Assembly: GCF_029846715.1 (NCBI RefSeq)
Contig: NZ_JARVWW010000014.1
Span: 124,001-188,000 of the forward strand
Direction: 5' to 3'
Source: Bradyrhizobium nivariense
GTDB taxonomy: Bacteria > Pseudomonadota > Alphaproteobacteria > Rhizobiales > Xanthobacteraceae
Length of the DNA stretch: 64,000 nt
Part shown: positions 52,457 through 61,475 of the stretch, in pieces
Position numbering within the stretch: the first letter of the stretch is position 1
Layout of the letters: each line of letters opens with the position of its first letter
Program-made: the position numbers and the translations under genes
The notes under the pieces: generated by a model
The model's input: only the letters and a program-made list of their open reading frames with translations
Told to the model about the DNA's origin: nothing
The model's database searches: none

Positions 52457-53899
52457 ATGTCTGCCTCTTCCTCCTCGATCAGCGATCCCGCCTATCTCCG
52501 TGCGCGCGCGATGGAGACGCTGTTCGAGCGGCTGGAAAACCTCTGCGAGGGCGCGATCGCGATCGACCGCGGCGGGCGGGTCGTCTATGTCAACGAAAAA
52601 TATCTCGCCTCCCTCGGCCTCAAGCGCACCAGTGAAGCGATCGGCCGGCCGATCGAGGAGGTCATTCCGAACAGCCTGATGCGGAAGGTGGCCGAGACCG
52701 GCGAGCCGATCCTGCTCGACATCATGGAGCTCGGCGGCGAGCAGCTCGTCGTCACCCGCATGCCGATCGAGGACGAGAACGGCAAGGTGATCGGCGCGAT
52801 CGGCTTCGTGCTCTACGACCACCTCGAAAGCCTCAAGCCGTTGCTCGCCCGCGTGGCCCAGCTCGAGAGCGATCTGCGGCTGGCGCGGCGGCAATTGTCC
52901 AACCCCCGCGCGGCGCGCTTCACCTTCGCCGACTACGTCGGTACGACGCCGGGAATCGCGCAGGCCAAGGAGCTTGCAAGCCGCGCCGCGCGGCAGAGCG
53001 TCACGGTGCTCCTCACCGGCGAGACCGGAACGGGCAAGGAGATGCTGGCCCAGGCGATTCACAACGCCTCGTCCCGCGCGGAAAAGCCGTTCGTCAGCGT
53101 CAATGTCGCCGCGGTCCCCGACACGCTGATCGAATCGGAATTTTTCGGCACCGCGCCGGGCGCCTATACCGGCGCCGACCGCAGGGGGCGCGAGGGCAAG
53201 TTCCGCATCGCGGACGGCGGCACGCTGTTCCTCGACGAAATCGGCGAGATGCCGCTGCAATTGCAGGCCAAGCTGCTGCGTGTGCTCCAGGAGCGCGAGA
53301 TCGAGCCGCTCGGCTCGGACAAGATCTCCAAGGTCGACCTACGCGTGGTCGCCGCCACCAATGTGGACCTGCGCAAGCGCGTCAGCGACGGCGCCTTCCG
53401 GCCCGACCTCTATTATCGTCTCAACGTCCTCTCGATCGATCTGCCGCCGCTGCGCCACTGCCTCGATGATCTCCCCGACATCTGCGCCCGGCTGCTCGAG
53501 GACATCAGCGCATCCGGCGATTACGTCAACGCCAGGATCACGCCGAGCGCGCTCGCCGCGCTCGCGCGCTACGACTGGCCGGGCAACGTCCGCGAGCTCC
53601 GCAACATCCTGGAGCGCGCGCTGATCCTCAGCGATTCCGGACGGCTGACCGGCGACGATGTCGCCCGCATCCTCCCCGTCGGCACCGAGGTGAGGCCCGC
53701 AGCGCCGGCGCGTCCGGGCGGGCTCGTGGTGCCCTATGCCGAAGCCGAGGCCGAGTTCGAGAAGCACACGCTCGAACAGGCGCTCGCCGCCAGCAACGGC
53801 CAGATCTCCGAGGCCGCCAGGATGCTGCGGATCTCGCGCGCGACCTTCTACAAGAAGCTCGCCAAGTTCGGCTTGGCCGCGGGACCGGCCTCCGTCTGA
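52457..53899 (+). CDS. PAS-containing sigma-54-dependent activator
   Basis: Bacterial enhancer-binding protein of 480 aa. An N-terminal PAS-like sensor (about 20-130; LFERLENLCEGAIAIDRGGRVVYVNEKYLASLGL) is followed by the AAA+ domain. Walker A is TGETGTGKE near residue 188, the sigma-54 contact loop GAYTGA (a GAFTGA variant) near 235-240, and Walker B LFLDEIGE near 258. The Fis-type HTH reads LAASNGQISEAARMLRISRATFYKKLAKFGL. GAYTGA is known to be functional in some activators. It lies directly upstream of, and in the same direction as, an operon with a near-consensus sigma-54 promoter and dyad, which it most likely controls. Confidence 0.95.
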   Translation: MSASSSSISDPAYLRARAMETLFERLENLCEGAIAIDRGGRVVYVNEKYLASLGLKRTSEAIGRPIEEVIPNSLMRKVAETGEPILLDIMELGGEQLVVTRMPIEDENGKVIGAIGFVLYDHLESLKPLLARVAQLESDLRLARRQLSNPRAARFTFADYVGTTPGIAQAKELASRAARQSVTVLLTGETGTGKEMLAQAIHNASSRAEKPFVSVNVAAVPDTLIESEFFGTAPGAYTGADRRGREGKFRIADGGTLFLDEIGEMPLQLQAKLLRVLQEREIEPLGSDKISKVDLRVVAATNVDLRKRVSDGAFRPDLYYRLNVLSIDLPPLRHCLDDLPDICARLLEDISASGDYVNARITPSALAALARYDWPGNVRELRNILERALILSDSGRLTGDDVARILPVGTEVRPAAPARPGGLVVPYAEAEAEFEKHTLEQALAASNGQISEAARMLRISRATFYKKLAKFGLAAGPASV

Positions 53900-53903
53900 G
53901 TTT

Positions 53904-53930
53904 CGAGACACGGAATTGTCCGGAGTCTCG
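53904..53930. promoter_or_regulatory. Upstream activating sequence candidate
   Basis: CGAGAC (53904-53909) and GTCTCG (53925-53930) form an inverted repeat with 15 bp between. A second GACACGG block follows (near 53938). It lies 90-116 bp upstream of the -24 element, the normal distance for enhancer sites of sigma-54 activators. Confidence 0.6.
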
Positions 53931-54019
53931 GATTCCTGACACGGTGCATCGCGGCTCCTCCCGGGCGCGAATGCGGGAATTGCCGTCTTTTCAGCCATTT
54001 TGCGCAAACCGACCGCATC

Positions 54020-54035
54020 TGGCGCGGACCTTGCT
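54020..54035 (+). promoter_or_regulatory. Sigma-54 (-24/-12) promoter
   Basis: TGGCGCGGACCTTGCT matches the consensus TGGCACG-N4-TTGCW at all fixed positions except A to G at position 5, with exact GG-GC spacing. Transcription would begin near 54047, about 50 bp before the MHS transporter ATG at 54096. An enhancer-like dyad and the cognate-type activator gene lie directly upstream. Confidence 0.8.
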
Positions 54036-54095
54036 CTTCGCTTTGCACAATGACGCATGCTGCACATGCGCATTCGCAACCAGGGAGGATGCAAG

Positions 54096-55406
54096 ATGAG
54101 TGAAGCGATCACGGTCCATCAGCTTCAGGCCAAACAGCCCTCGCACGTCACGGTCGCCACCGCGAGCCTGATCGGCACGGCCATCGAATGGTATGATTTC
54201 TTCCTCTACGGCACCGCCGCGGCGCTGATCTTCAACAAGCTGTTCTTTCCCAACTTCGACCCGATGATGGGAACGCTGCTGGCGTTCGCGACCTACGCGC
54301 TCGGCTTCATCGCGCGCCCGCTCGGCGGCGTCGTATTCGGCCATTACGGCGACAAGATCGGCCGCAAGACCATGCTTTATCTGACGCTGCTGATCATGGG
54401 CGCGGCGACCGCGGCGATCGGATTCCTGCCGACCTACGAGACCGCCGGCATCTGGGCCGCGATCCTGCTCGTCACCTGCCGCCTGGTCCAGGGCTTCGGC
54501 CTCGGCGGCGAATGGGGCGGCGCGGTGCTGATGGCGGTCGAGCATGCGCCCGCGGACAAGAAAGGCTTTTACGGAAGCTGGCCGCAACTCGGCGCACCGC
54601 TCGGCCTCGTGCTCGGCACGCTGGTGTTCTCGGTTGTGTCCTCGATGCTGACCGACGCGCAGCTCTTGGCCTGGGGCTGGCGCATCCCGTTCCTGTTCTC
54701 GATCGCGCTGGTGCTCGTGGGCCTGTGGATCCGCTTCACCATCGCGGAATCGCCGGAGTTCCAGAAGGTCAAGGACAGCAAGCAGGACGTCAAGATGCCG
54801 ATCATCGAGGCGATCCGGATGTATCCCAAGAACATCCTGCTGGCGATGGGCGCGCGCTTTGCCGAAAACGGCTTCTTCTACATCTACGCCACCTTTGTGC
54901 TCGCCTACGCGACGCAGTCGCTCGGCATGAACAGGCCGGACATGCTCAACGGCGTGCTGATCGGCGCGGCGATCGAGACCTTCACCATTCCGGCCTTCGG
55001 TGCGCTCTCCGACCGCGTCGGGCGTCGACCAATCTACATTTTTGGCGCGGTGTTCTCGGCACTGATGTCGTTCCCGCTGTTCATGCTGCTGGCGACCAGG
55101 AATCCGCAATATGCCTGGATCGCGATCGTGCTCGGCCTCGCCATCGGTCATGCCGCCATGTACGGCCCGCAGGCGAGCTTCCTGTCGGAACTGTTCGGCA
55201 CCAAGGTCCGCTACAGCGGCGTCTCGCTCGGCTACAACCTCGCCTCGATCTTCGCCGGCGCGCTGTCGCCGCTGATCGCGACGGGCCTGATGACGGCCTA
55301 CGCGCCGGCAACCTGGCCGATCTCGCTGTACATGATCGCGCTGGCGATCATCACCATCGTGTCGGTCTACTTCGCCACCGAAACACGCAAGATAGTTCAG
55401 CCCTGA
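54096..55406 (+). CDS. MHS-family MFS transporter (organic acid:H+ symporter)
   Basis: Importer of 436 aa of the metabolite:H+ symporter family (KgtP, ShiA, ProP type). About 12 spans are visible. The opening ASLIGTAIEWYDFFLYGTAAALIFNKLFFP is the family fingerprint. It is followed by the motif A region GFIARPLGGVVFGHYGDKIGRK, RLVQGFGLGGEWGGAVLMAVEHAP, and a second motif A copy GALSDRVGRRPIYIFG. ATG 54096 has GGGAGGA upstream, and the longer frame from 54057 is not needed. It is the first gene after the sigma-54 promoter. Together with the following CoA-transferase this points to uptake of a carboxylic acid. Confidence 0.93.
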   Translation: MSEAITVHQLQAKQPSHVTVATASLIGTAIEWYDFFLYGTAAALIFNKLFFPNFDPMMGTLLAFATYALGFIARPLGGVVFGHYGDKIGRKTMLYLTLLIMGAATAAIGFLPTYETAGIWAAILLVTCRLVQGFGLGGEWGGAVLMAVEHAPADKKGFYGSWPQLGAPLGLVLGTLVFSVVSSMLTDAQLLAWGWRIPFLFSIALVLVGLWIRFTIAESPEFQKVKDSKQDVKMPIIEAIRMYPKNILLAMGARFAENGFFYIYATFVLAYATQSLGMNRPDMLNGVLIGAAIETFTIPAFGALSDRVGRRPIYIFGAVFSALMSFPLFMLLATRNPQYAWIAIVLGLAIGHAAMYGPQASFLSELFGTKVRYSGVSLGYNLASIFAGALSPLIATGLMTAYAPATWPISLYMIALAIITIVSVYFATETRKIVQP

Positions 55407-55519
55407 ACGTCCCGACGATGCCTTCTGTCGCGAGGAGCAAGCTTTCCAGGGCTGCTCCTCGCGATAGGGGCAATACACAGCAACAACGGCATGCGGTCGA
55501 ACAGATCGGGAGGAACGCC

Positions 55520-57541
55520 GTGAGCCATCACCCAGCTCTGCCTTACCTGCGCAATTCCGAGAAAGGCAAGGTCGTCACGGCGGCCGAAGCGGTCATGCTG
55601 ATCCGCGACGGCGACACGGTGGCGACCGGCGGCTTCGTCGGCATCGGCTTTGCCGAGGAGATCGCGGTCGCGCTGGAGGAGCTCTATCTCGCCAACGAGG
55701 GCGATGCGCCCTACACGCAGGGCAAGCCGCGCAACCTCGCACTGGTCTATGCCGCGGGCCAGGGCGACGGCAAGCATCGCGGCCTCAATCATTTCGCCCA
55801 TGAAGGCCTGGTGCGCCGCGTGATTGGCGGCCATTGGGGCCTTGCACCGAAATTACAGCAGCTCGCGATCGCCAACCAGATCGAGGCCTACAACCTGCCC
55901 CAAGGCGTTATCACGCATCTGTTCCGCGACATCGCCGCGCATCGTCCGGCACATATCACCCGCGTCGGCATCGGCACGTTCGTCGATCCCAGGCACGGCG
56001 GCGGCAAGCTGAACGCTCGCACCACCGAAGAGCTTGTGGAGCTGATCACGATCGGCGGCGAGGAGTGCCTGCTCTACAAGGCGTTTCCGATCGACATCGG
56101 GATCATCCGCGCCACCACCGGCGATCCCGACGGCAACCTCACCATGGAGAAGGAGGCGCTGACGCTGGAGGCGCTCGCCATCGCGATGGCCGCGCATAAT
56201 TCCGGCGGCATCGTCATCGCCCAGGTCGAACGCGTGGCCGAGGGCGGCAGTCTCAATCCGCGCCAGGTCAAGATTCCCGGCATTCTCGTCGATTGTGTCG
56301 TCGTGGCGAAGCCGGAGAACCATTGGCAGACCTTTGGCACGCAGTACAATCCGGCCTTCTCGAGCGAGATCCGCGTCCGCGCCGCCTCACTGCCGGTGAT
56401 GCCGGTCAGCGAGCGCAAGATCATCGCCCGGCGCGCCGCCCTCGAGCTCAAGGCCAACAGCGTCGTCAATCTCGGCATCGGCATGCCCGAGGGGATCGCC
56501 TCGGTCGCCAATGAGGAGCGGATCATCGACCTCATCACGCTGACGGCGGAGCCGGGCGTGATCGGCGGCATCCCCGCGAGCGGCATCGATTTTGGCGCGG
56601 CGATCAACACGCAGGCGGTGATCGACCAGCCGTATCAGTTCGACTTCTACGACGGCGGCGGTCTCGACGCCGCCTTCCTCGGTCTCGCCCAGGTGGACCG
56701 CGCCGGCAATCTCAATGTCAGCAAGTTCGGCCCGAAGCTTGCGGGTGCCGGCGGCTTCATCAACATCAGCCAGAATGCCAAAGAGGTCGTGTTCGTCGGC
56801 ACGTTCGGCGCGGGCAAGCAGCGCATTGCGGTGAATGACGGGAAACTCGTCATCCTCAATGAGGCGACATCACGCAAATTCGTCGACAAGGTCGAACACG
56901 TCACCTTCAGCGGCCCGTTTGCCGCCGCGCGGCGGCAACGCACGCTGTATGTCACCGAACGCTGTGTGTTCGAGCTGCGGCCTGACGGACTCGAGCTCAC
57001 GGAGGTCGCACCCGGCATCGACATCGAGCGCGATATCCTGCGCCTGATGGATTTCAAGCCGCTGATCCGGCGCGATCCCGCAGCGATGGACGACCGCATC
57101 TTCCGCGACGGCCTCATGGACCTGCGCGAGCGCCTGCTCACCATCCCGCTCGACCAACGCTTCACGCTGGACGAGCAGCAGAACCTGTTCTTCGTCAACC
57201 TGGAACGCTATCCGCTGCGCAGCAGGTGCGAGATCGACACCATCGCGGCCATCGTCGAGGCGAGGCTCGCCCCGCTCGGCCGCCGGGTCTACGCCATCGT
57301 CAATTATGACAATTTTTCCATCCTGCCGGAGCTGATGGACGAATATTCGGCGATGGTGCGCAGCCTCGTCGATCGCTTCTATTCCGGCGTGTCGCGTTAC
57401 ACCACGTCGGGCTTCCTGCGCATCAAGCTTGGCGAAGCCCTGGAGAAGCGCGGCGTTGCGCCGCATATCTTCGAGAGTCCGGACGAGGCGCGGTCGGACT
57501 GGCGTCAGGTCGAGGGCGTTAAGCTCAGCCGGAAGGTTTAA
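55520..57541 (+). CDS. Fused-subunit acyl-CoA:carboxylate CoA-transferase with C-terminal extension
   Basis: CoA-transferase family I enzyme of 673 aa with alpha and beta halves in one chain, as in YdiF/propionate CoA-transferase (about 520-530 aa). The alpha half starts KVVTAAEAVMLIRDGDTVATGGFVGIG and contains ERVAEGGSLNPRQVKIPGILVDCVV. The beta half has VVNLGIGMPEGIASVANEE; the Glu near residue 324 aligns with the YdiF nucleophile. About 140 residues beyond the usual end (roughly 530-673) form an extra region with LMDLRERLLTIPLDQRFTLDEQQNLFFVNLE and RVYAIVNYDNFSILPELMDEYSAMVRSL. The start is GTG 55520 with GGGAGG; the longer frame is a shadow. Confidence 0.9.
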   Translation: MSHHPALPYLRNSEKGKVVTAAEAVMLIRDGDTVATGGFVGIGFAEEIAVALEELYLANEGDAPYTQGKPRNLALVYAAGQGDGKHRGLNHFAHEGLVRRVIGGHWGLAPKLQQLAIANQIEAYNLPQGVITHLFRDIAAHRPAHITRVGIGTFVDPRHGGGKLNARTTEELVELITIGGEECLLYKAFPIDIGIIRATTGDPDGNLTMEKEALTLEALAIAMAAHNSGGIVIAQVERVAEGGSLNPRQVKIPGILVDCVVVAKPENHWQTFGTQYNPAFSSEIRVRAASLPVMPVSERKIIARRAALELKANSVVNLGIGMPEGIASVANEERIIDLITLTAEPGVIGGIPASGIDFGAAINTQAVIDQPYQFDFYDGGGLDAAFLGLAQVDRAGNLNVSKFGPKLAGAGGFINISQNAKEVVFVGTFGAGKQRIAVNDGKLVILNEATSRKFVDKVEHVTFSGPFAAARRQRTLYVTERCVFELRPDGLELTEVAPGIDIERDILRLMDFKPLIRRDPAAMDDRIFRDGLMDLRERLLTIPLDQRFTLDEQQNLFFVNLERYPLRSRCEIDTIAAIVEARLAPLGRRVYAIVNYDNFSILPELMDEYSAMVRSLVDRFYSGVSRYTTSGFLRIKLGEALEKRGVAPHIFESPDEARSDWRQVEGVKLSRKV

Positions 57542-57606
57542 TTGCAATGTTCGTACCGTTGTGCAAATCGCTATTGCCGAGAGGCTTTAAATCGGGAGGG
57601 ACCATC

Positions 57607-58791
57607 GTGCGTCGTTCACTCATCATAACAACAACCATCCTCGCCATCGCCGCGGGCACCTCCGCAAAGGCCGACGATCTCAAGGTCGCGCTGATCTACG
57701 GCAAGACCGGCCCGCTCGAGGCCTATGCCAAGCAGACCGAGACCGGCCTGCAAATGGGTTTTGAATACGCCACCAAGGGCACCATGACGCTCGACGGTCG
57801 CAAGATCGTCGTCATCACCAAGGACGACCAGGGCAAGCCGGATCTCTCCAAGGCCGCGCTCGCGGAAGCCTATCAGGACGACAAGGCCGACATCGCGATC
57901 GGCACGACCTCGTCGGCCGCGGCACTCGCGATCCTGCCCGTCGCCGAGGAGAACAAGAAGATCCTGATCGTCGAGCCCGCGGTCGCGGATCAGATTACCG
58001 GCGAGAAGTGGAATCGCTACATCTTCCGCACCGCGCGCAACTCGTCGCAGGACGCGATCTCCAACGCAGTCGCGATCGGCAAGCAGGGCGTCACCGTGGC
58101 GACGCTGGCGCAGGACTACGCGTTCGGCCGCGACGGCGTCGCCGCCTTCAAGGAGGCGCTCGCCAAGACCGGCGCGACGCTCGCCGCCGAAGAATATGCC
58201 CCGACCTCCACCACCGACTTCACGGCGGTCGGCCAGCGCCTGTTCGACGCGCTGAAGGACAAGCCGGGCCGCAAGGTGATCTGGGTGATCTGGGCCGGCG
58301 CCGGCAATCCTCTGGCAAAGCTCCAGGACATGGATCCGAAGCGCTACGGCATCGAACTGTCCACCGGCGGCAACATCCTGCCGGCGCTCGCCGCCTACAA
58401 GGGCCTGCCCGGCATGGAAGGCGCGACCTACTATTTCTATGCGATCCCGAAGAACCCGGTAAACGACTGGCTGGTCGCCGAGCACCAGAAGCGCTTCAAC
58501 GCACCGCCGGACTTCTTCACTGCGGGTGGCTTCGCCGCCGCGATGTCCGTCGTCGCCGCCGTCACCAAGGCGAAGTCGACCGACACCGAGAAGCTGATAT
58601 CAGCGATGGAAGGCCTGGAGTTCGACACGCCGAAGGGCAAGATGATGTTCCGCAAGGAGGACCATCAGGCGCTCCAGAGCATGTATCACTTCAAGGTCAA
58701 GGTCGATCCGAACGTCGCCTGGGCCGTGCTCGAGCCGGTGCGCGAGCTGAAGATCGAGGACATGGACGTTCCGGTCCGCAACAAGCGGTAG
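57607..58791 (+). CDS. Liv-type ABC transporter substrate-binding protein
   Basis: Periplasmic binding protein of 394 aa. The start is GTG 57607 with GGGAGG upstream. The signal peptide is VRRSLIITTTILAIAAGTSAKA. The mature part (DDLKVALIYGKTGPLEAYAKQTETGLQMGFEYATKGTMTLDGRKIVVITKDDQGKPDLSKAALAEAY) is the peripla_BP_6 pattern. It further contains TSSAAALAILPVAEENKKILIVEPAVADQITGEKWNRYIFRTARNSSQD. It is followed by livG, livF, livH and livM, so it is the ligand-binding subunit of a complete importer. The ligand is not a certain amino acid: amides and aromatic acids also use this family. Confidence 0.92.
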   Translation: MRRSLIITTTILAIAAGTSAKADDLKVALIYGKTGPLEAYAKQTETGLQMGFEYATKGTMTLDGRKIVVITKDDQGKPDLSKAALAEAYQDDKADIAIGTTSSAAALAILPVAEENKKILIVEPAVADQITGEKWNRYIFRTARNSSQDAISNAVAIGKQGVTVATLAQDYAFGRDGVAAFKEALAKTGATLAAEEYAPTSTTDFTAVGQRLFDALKDKPGRKVIWVIWAGAGNPLAKLQDMDPKRYGIELSTGGNILPALAAYKGLPGMEGATYYFYAIPKNPVNDWLVAEHQKRFNAPPDFFTAGGFAAAMSVVAAVTKAKSTDTEKLISAMEGLEFDTPKGKMMFRKEDHQALQSMYHFKVKVDPNVAWAVLEPVRELKIEDMDVPVRNKR

Positions 58792-58800
58792 GTGCTTCTT

Positions 58801-58909
58801 CACCTCTCCCGCTTGCGGGAGAGGCCGGGAGAGGGCTTTATCCTCTTGGGGTTCTCGATTGCTGAGACACCCTCTCCCCGACCCTCCCCCGCAAGCGGGG
58901 GAGGGGGTG
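58801..58909. repeat. Palindromic repeat inside the operon (CCTCTCCCGC type)
   Basis: A left unit (58801-58835) and a right unit (58870-58909) each form a hairpin (CCTCTCCCGCTTGCGGGAGAGG; CCTCCCCCGCAAGCGGGGGAGG) and are inverted to each other. It lies between the binding-protein gene and livG in one operon. This is the usual place where such repeats keep more mRNA for the binding protein than for the membrane subunits. Confidence 0.85.
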
Positions 58910-58957
58910 CAGCGTGATCGCGGAAACATCTTCCTCTCATCATTCGCCAGATTTCCC

Positions 58958-59749
58958 ATGACGCTGACCCTCGAAACCCGCGACCTCACCATCCGCTTCG
59001 GCGGTCATGTCGCGGTCAACAGCGTCACCTGCAGCTTCCGCCCCGGCGAGCTCACCGCGATCGTCGGCCCGAACGGCGCCGGCAAGACCACCTATTTCAA
59101 CCTGATCTCAGGCCAGCTCCGCGCATCGAGCGGCAGCATCCTGTTCGACGGCATAGACATCACCCAGCATTCGGCGCCGATGCGGACGCGCGCAGGCCTG
59201 GGGCGCGCCTTCCAGCTCACCAATCTCTTTCCGAACCTCTCGGTGGAGGAAAACGTCCGCCTCGCCGTGCAGGCTGCTGGTGGCACGCATTACGACATGC
59301 TGCGGCCCTGGATGGTCCGCGGTGACCTGATCGCCCGCGCCGATGCGATTCTGGATCAGGTCGCGCTCGGCGGCCGCCGCGGCGTGGCCGCAACCGCACT
59401 GTCGCATGGCGACCAGCGCAAGCTCGAGGTCGCGCTGATGATCGCGCTCGAGCCGAAGGTGTTCATGTTCGACGAGCCGACCGCAGGCATGAGCATCGAC
59501 GAGGTGCCGGTTGTGTTGAACCTGATCGCGCAGCTCAAGCAGGACAAGAGCAAGATCATTCTCCTGGTCGAGCACAAGATGGACGTCGTCCGTTCGCTCG
59601 CCGACCGCATCATCGTGCTGCATAACGGGCAACTTGTTGCGGACGGTCCGCCGGCCGAGGTGATTGCGTCACCGATCGTGCAGGAAGCCTATCTGGGCGT
59701 CGCACCCAAGAAAGCTGAAGGGCAGAAAGCTGCAGGGAGCGCAGCATGA
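58958..59749 (+). CDS. livG: Liv-type ABC transporter ATPase LivG
   Basis: ATPase subunit of 263 aa. Walker A is IVGPNGAGKTTYFNLISG, the Q-loop region GRAFQLTNLFPNLSVEENV, the signature ALSHGDQRKLEVALMIAL, Walker B VFMFDEPTAGMSIDEV, and the H-loop IILLVEHKMDVVRSLADRIIVLHNG. GRAFQLTNLFP is a LivG hallmark. The frame opens at 58859 in the palindromic repeat; ATG 58958 (MTLTLETRDLTIRFGG) is the natural start but has a weak ribosome site. It overlaps livF by 4 bp (ATGA). Confidence 0.94.
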   Translation: MTLTLETRDLTIRFGGHVAVNSVTCSFRPGELTAIVGPNGAGKTTYFNLISGQLRASSGSILFDGIDITQHSAPMRTRAGLGRAFQLTNLFPNLSVEENVRLAVQAAGGTHYDMLRPWMVRGDLIARADAILDQVALGGRRGVAATALSHGDQRKLEVALMIALEPKVFMFDEPTAGMSIDEVPVVLNLIAQLKQDKSKIILLVEHKMDVVRSLADRIIVLHNGQLVADGPPAEVIASPIVQEAYLGVAPKKAEGQKAAGSAA

Positions 59750-60468
59750 CCGATCTGTTAAAGCTCTCCGGCGTGCACACCCATATCGGCCGCTATCACA
59801 TTCTCCAGGGCATCGATCTCGCTGTCGCGCAGGGGCAGACCACGATGCTGCTCGGCCGCAACGGCGCGGGCAAGACCACGACATTGCGCACCGTCATGGG
59901 CCTCTGGCAGGCCTCCTCCGGCGAGATCAGCCTCGCCGGCGAGCGCATCGAGAGCCGTGCGACGCCCGACATCGCGCGGCTCGGCGTCGGCTACGTGCCG
60001 GAGAGCATGGCGGTGTTTTCCGACCTCACGGTGAAGGAAAATCTGGTGCTGGCGGCGCGCGACGGACCGCTCGACGACGCCCAGCTCGACTGGATTTTTG
60101 GCTTCTTCCCCGCGCTACGCCGGTTCTGGCTGTCGCGCGCGGGAAGTCTCTCGGGCGGACAGAAGCAGATGTTGTCCATCGCCCGCGCCATCGTCGAACC
60201 GCGCAAGCTCTTGCTGATCGACGAGCCGACCAAGGGGCTGGCTCCGGCGATCGTGATGGCGCTGATCGAGTGCCTGAAGGAGATCAAGCGTAAGGGCGCC
60301 ACCATCCTGCTGGTCGAGCAGAATTTCTTTGCCGCCCGCGAGCTCGGCGACAACGTGCTCGTGATGGACAACGGCACCATCGTCCATCGCGGCGAGATGG
60401 CGGCGCTCGCCGCCGACGTGCCGTTGCAGGAGCGGCTGCTCGGCCTGAGCCTGGAGGCGCATCAGTGA
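59746..60468 (+). CDS. livF: Liv-type ABC transporter ATPase LivF
   Basis: Second ATPase subunit, 240 aa. Walker A is LLGRNGAGKTTTLRTVMG, the signature SLSGGQKQMLSIARAIV, Walker B KLLLIDEPTKGLAPAIV, and the H-loop ILLVEQNFFAARELGDNVLVMDNG, with the LivF-specific GYVPESMAVFSDLTVKENL. It heterodimerises with LivG. Both ends overlap neighbours by 4 bp (ATGA before, GTGA after), implying coupled translation along the operon. Confidence 0.95.
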   Translation: MTDLLKLSGVHTHIGRYHILQGIDLAVAQGQTTMLLGRNGAGKTTTLRTVMGLWQASSGEISLAGERIESRATPDIARLGVGYVPESMAVFSDLTVKENLVLAARDGPLDDAQLDWIFGFFPALRRFWLSRAGSLSGGQKQMLSIARAIVEPRKLLLIDEPTKGLAPAIVMALIECLKEIKRKGATILLVEQNFFAARELGDNVLVMDNGTIVHRGEMAALAADVPLQERLLGLSLEAHQ

Positions 60469-61475
60469 CTGAACTCGCCGCAACCGATCCGCTGCCGAAG
60501 CCGAAGCGCGACATCGCGCCGATCCTGCTGCCGATCGCGGTCGCACTCGTGATGATCCCGCTGATCGGCTCCCCCAGCACATGGCTGACGCTGACGGCCG
60601 CGAGCCTCGCGATGGGCATGATGATCTTCATCATGGCCTCCGGGCTCACACTCGTGTTCGGCCTGATGGACGTGCTCAATTTCGGCCATGGCGCCTTCAT
60701 CGCGGTCGGCGCCTATGTCGCAACCCTGGTGCTGGCGCCATTCGCGGCCTCGCTTCAGGCGGATTCGCTGTGGATGAATCTCGCGGTGCTGGCGCCGGCG
60801 GCATTGCTGTCGATGGCGGTTTCCGGTGCGCTCGGCCTGATCGTCGAGCGTGTGCTGATCCTGCCCGTCTACGGCCAGCATCTGAAGCAGATCCTGATGA
60901 CGACGGGCGGCCTGATCGTCGCCGAGCAGACGCTCTATGCGGTGTGGGGGCCGCAGATCATCCCGACGCCGCTGCCGACGTCGCTGCGCGGCTCCTTCAT
61001 CCTCGGCGACGTCGCGATCGCGAAATACCGCGTGCTGGCGATGCTGATCGGCCTCGTCGTCTTCATCGCGATCCAGCTCGTGCTCAACCGGACCAAGCTC
61101 GGGCTTCTGATCCGCGCCGGCGTCGAGAACCGCGAGATGGTCGAGGCGCTCGGCTATCGCATCCGCCGCCTGTTCCTCGGCGTGTTCATGACGGGATCGG
61201 CGCTGGCCGGCCTCGGCGGCGTGATGTGGGCGCTGTATCGCGAGCAGGTGCACGCCTCCATGAGCGACGACCTCACCGTCTTGATCTTCATCGTCGTCAT
61301 CATCGGCGGCCTCGGCTCGATCGGCGGCTGCTTCATCGGCGCGATCCTGGTGGCGATGATCGCCAATTACGGCGGCTTCCTGGTGCCGAAACTCGCCCTC
61401 GTCTCCAACATTCTGCTGATGGTCGCCATTCTGATGTGGCGGCCGCGCGGCCTCTATGCGGTGACCAGCCGATGA
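60465..61475 (+). CDS. livH: Liv-type ABC transporter permease LivH
   Basis: Inner-membrane permease of 336 aa with about eight spans. Typical blocks are FIMASGLTLVFGLMDVLNFGHGAFIAVGAYVA, LIVERVLILPVYGQHLKQILMTTGGLIVAEQTLYAVWG, and GGLGSIGGCFIGAILVAMIANYG. The start is GTG 60465 overlapping the livF stop by 4 bp. It is slightly longer than E. coli LivH (308 aa), mainly by an N-terminal extension with LPKPKRDIAPILLPIAVALVMIPLIG. It pairs with LivM to form the channel. Confidence 0.94.
   Translation: MTELAATDPLPKPKRDIAPILLPIAVALVMIPLIGSPSTWLTLTAASLAMGMMIFIMASGLTLVFGLMDVLNFGHGAFIAVGAYVATLVLAPFAASLQADSLWMNLAVLAPAALLSMAVSGALGLIVERVLILPVYGQHLKQILMTTGGLIVAEQTLYAVWGPQIIPTPLPTSLRGSFILGDVAIAKYRVLAMLIGLVVFIAIQLVLNRTKLGLLIRAGVENREMVEALGYRIRRLFLGVFMTGSALAGLGGVMWALYREQVHASMSDDLTVLIFIVVIIGGLGSIGGCFIGAILVAMIANYGGFLVPKLALVSNILLMVAILMWRPRGLYAVTSR

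Noticed and set aside
54512..55519. N-terminal third of a 1009-aa frame joined to the CoA-transferase
   Set aside because: It overlaps the MHS transporter in another frame; the GTG at 55520 with a ribosome site gives the expected enzyme start.
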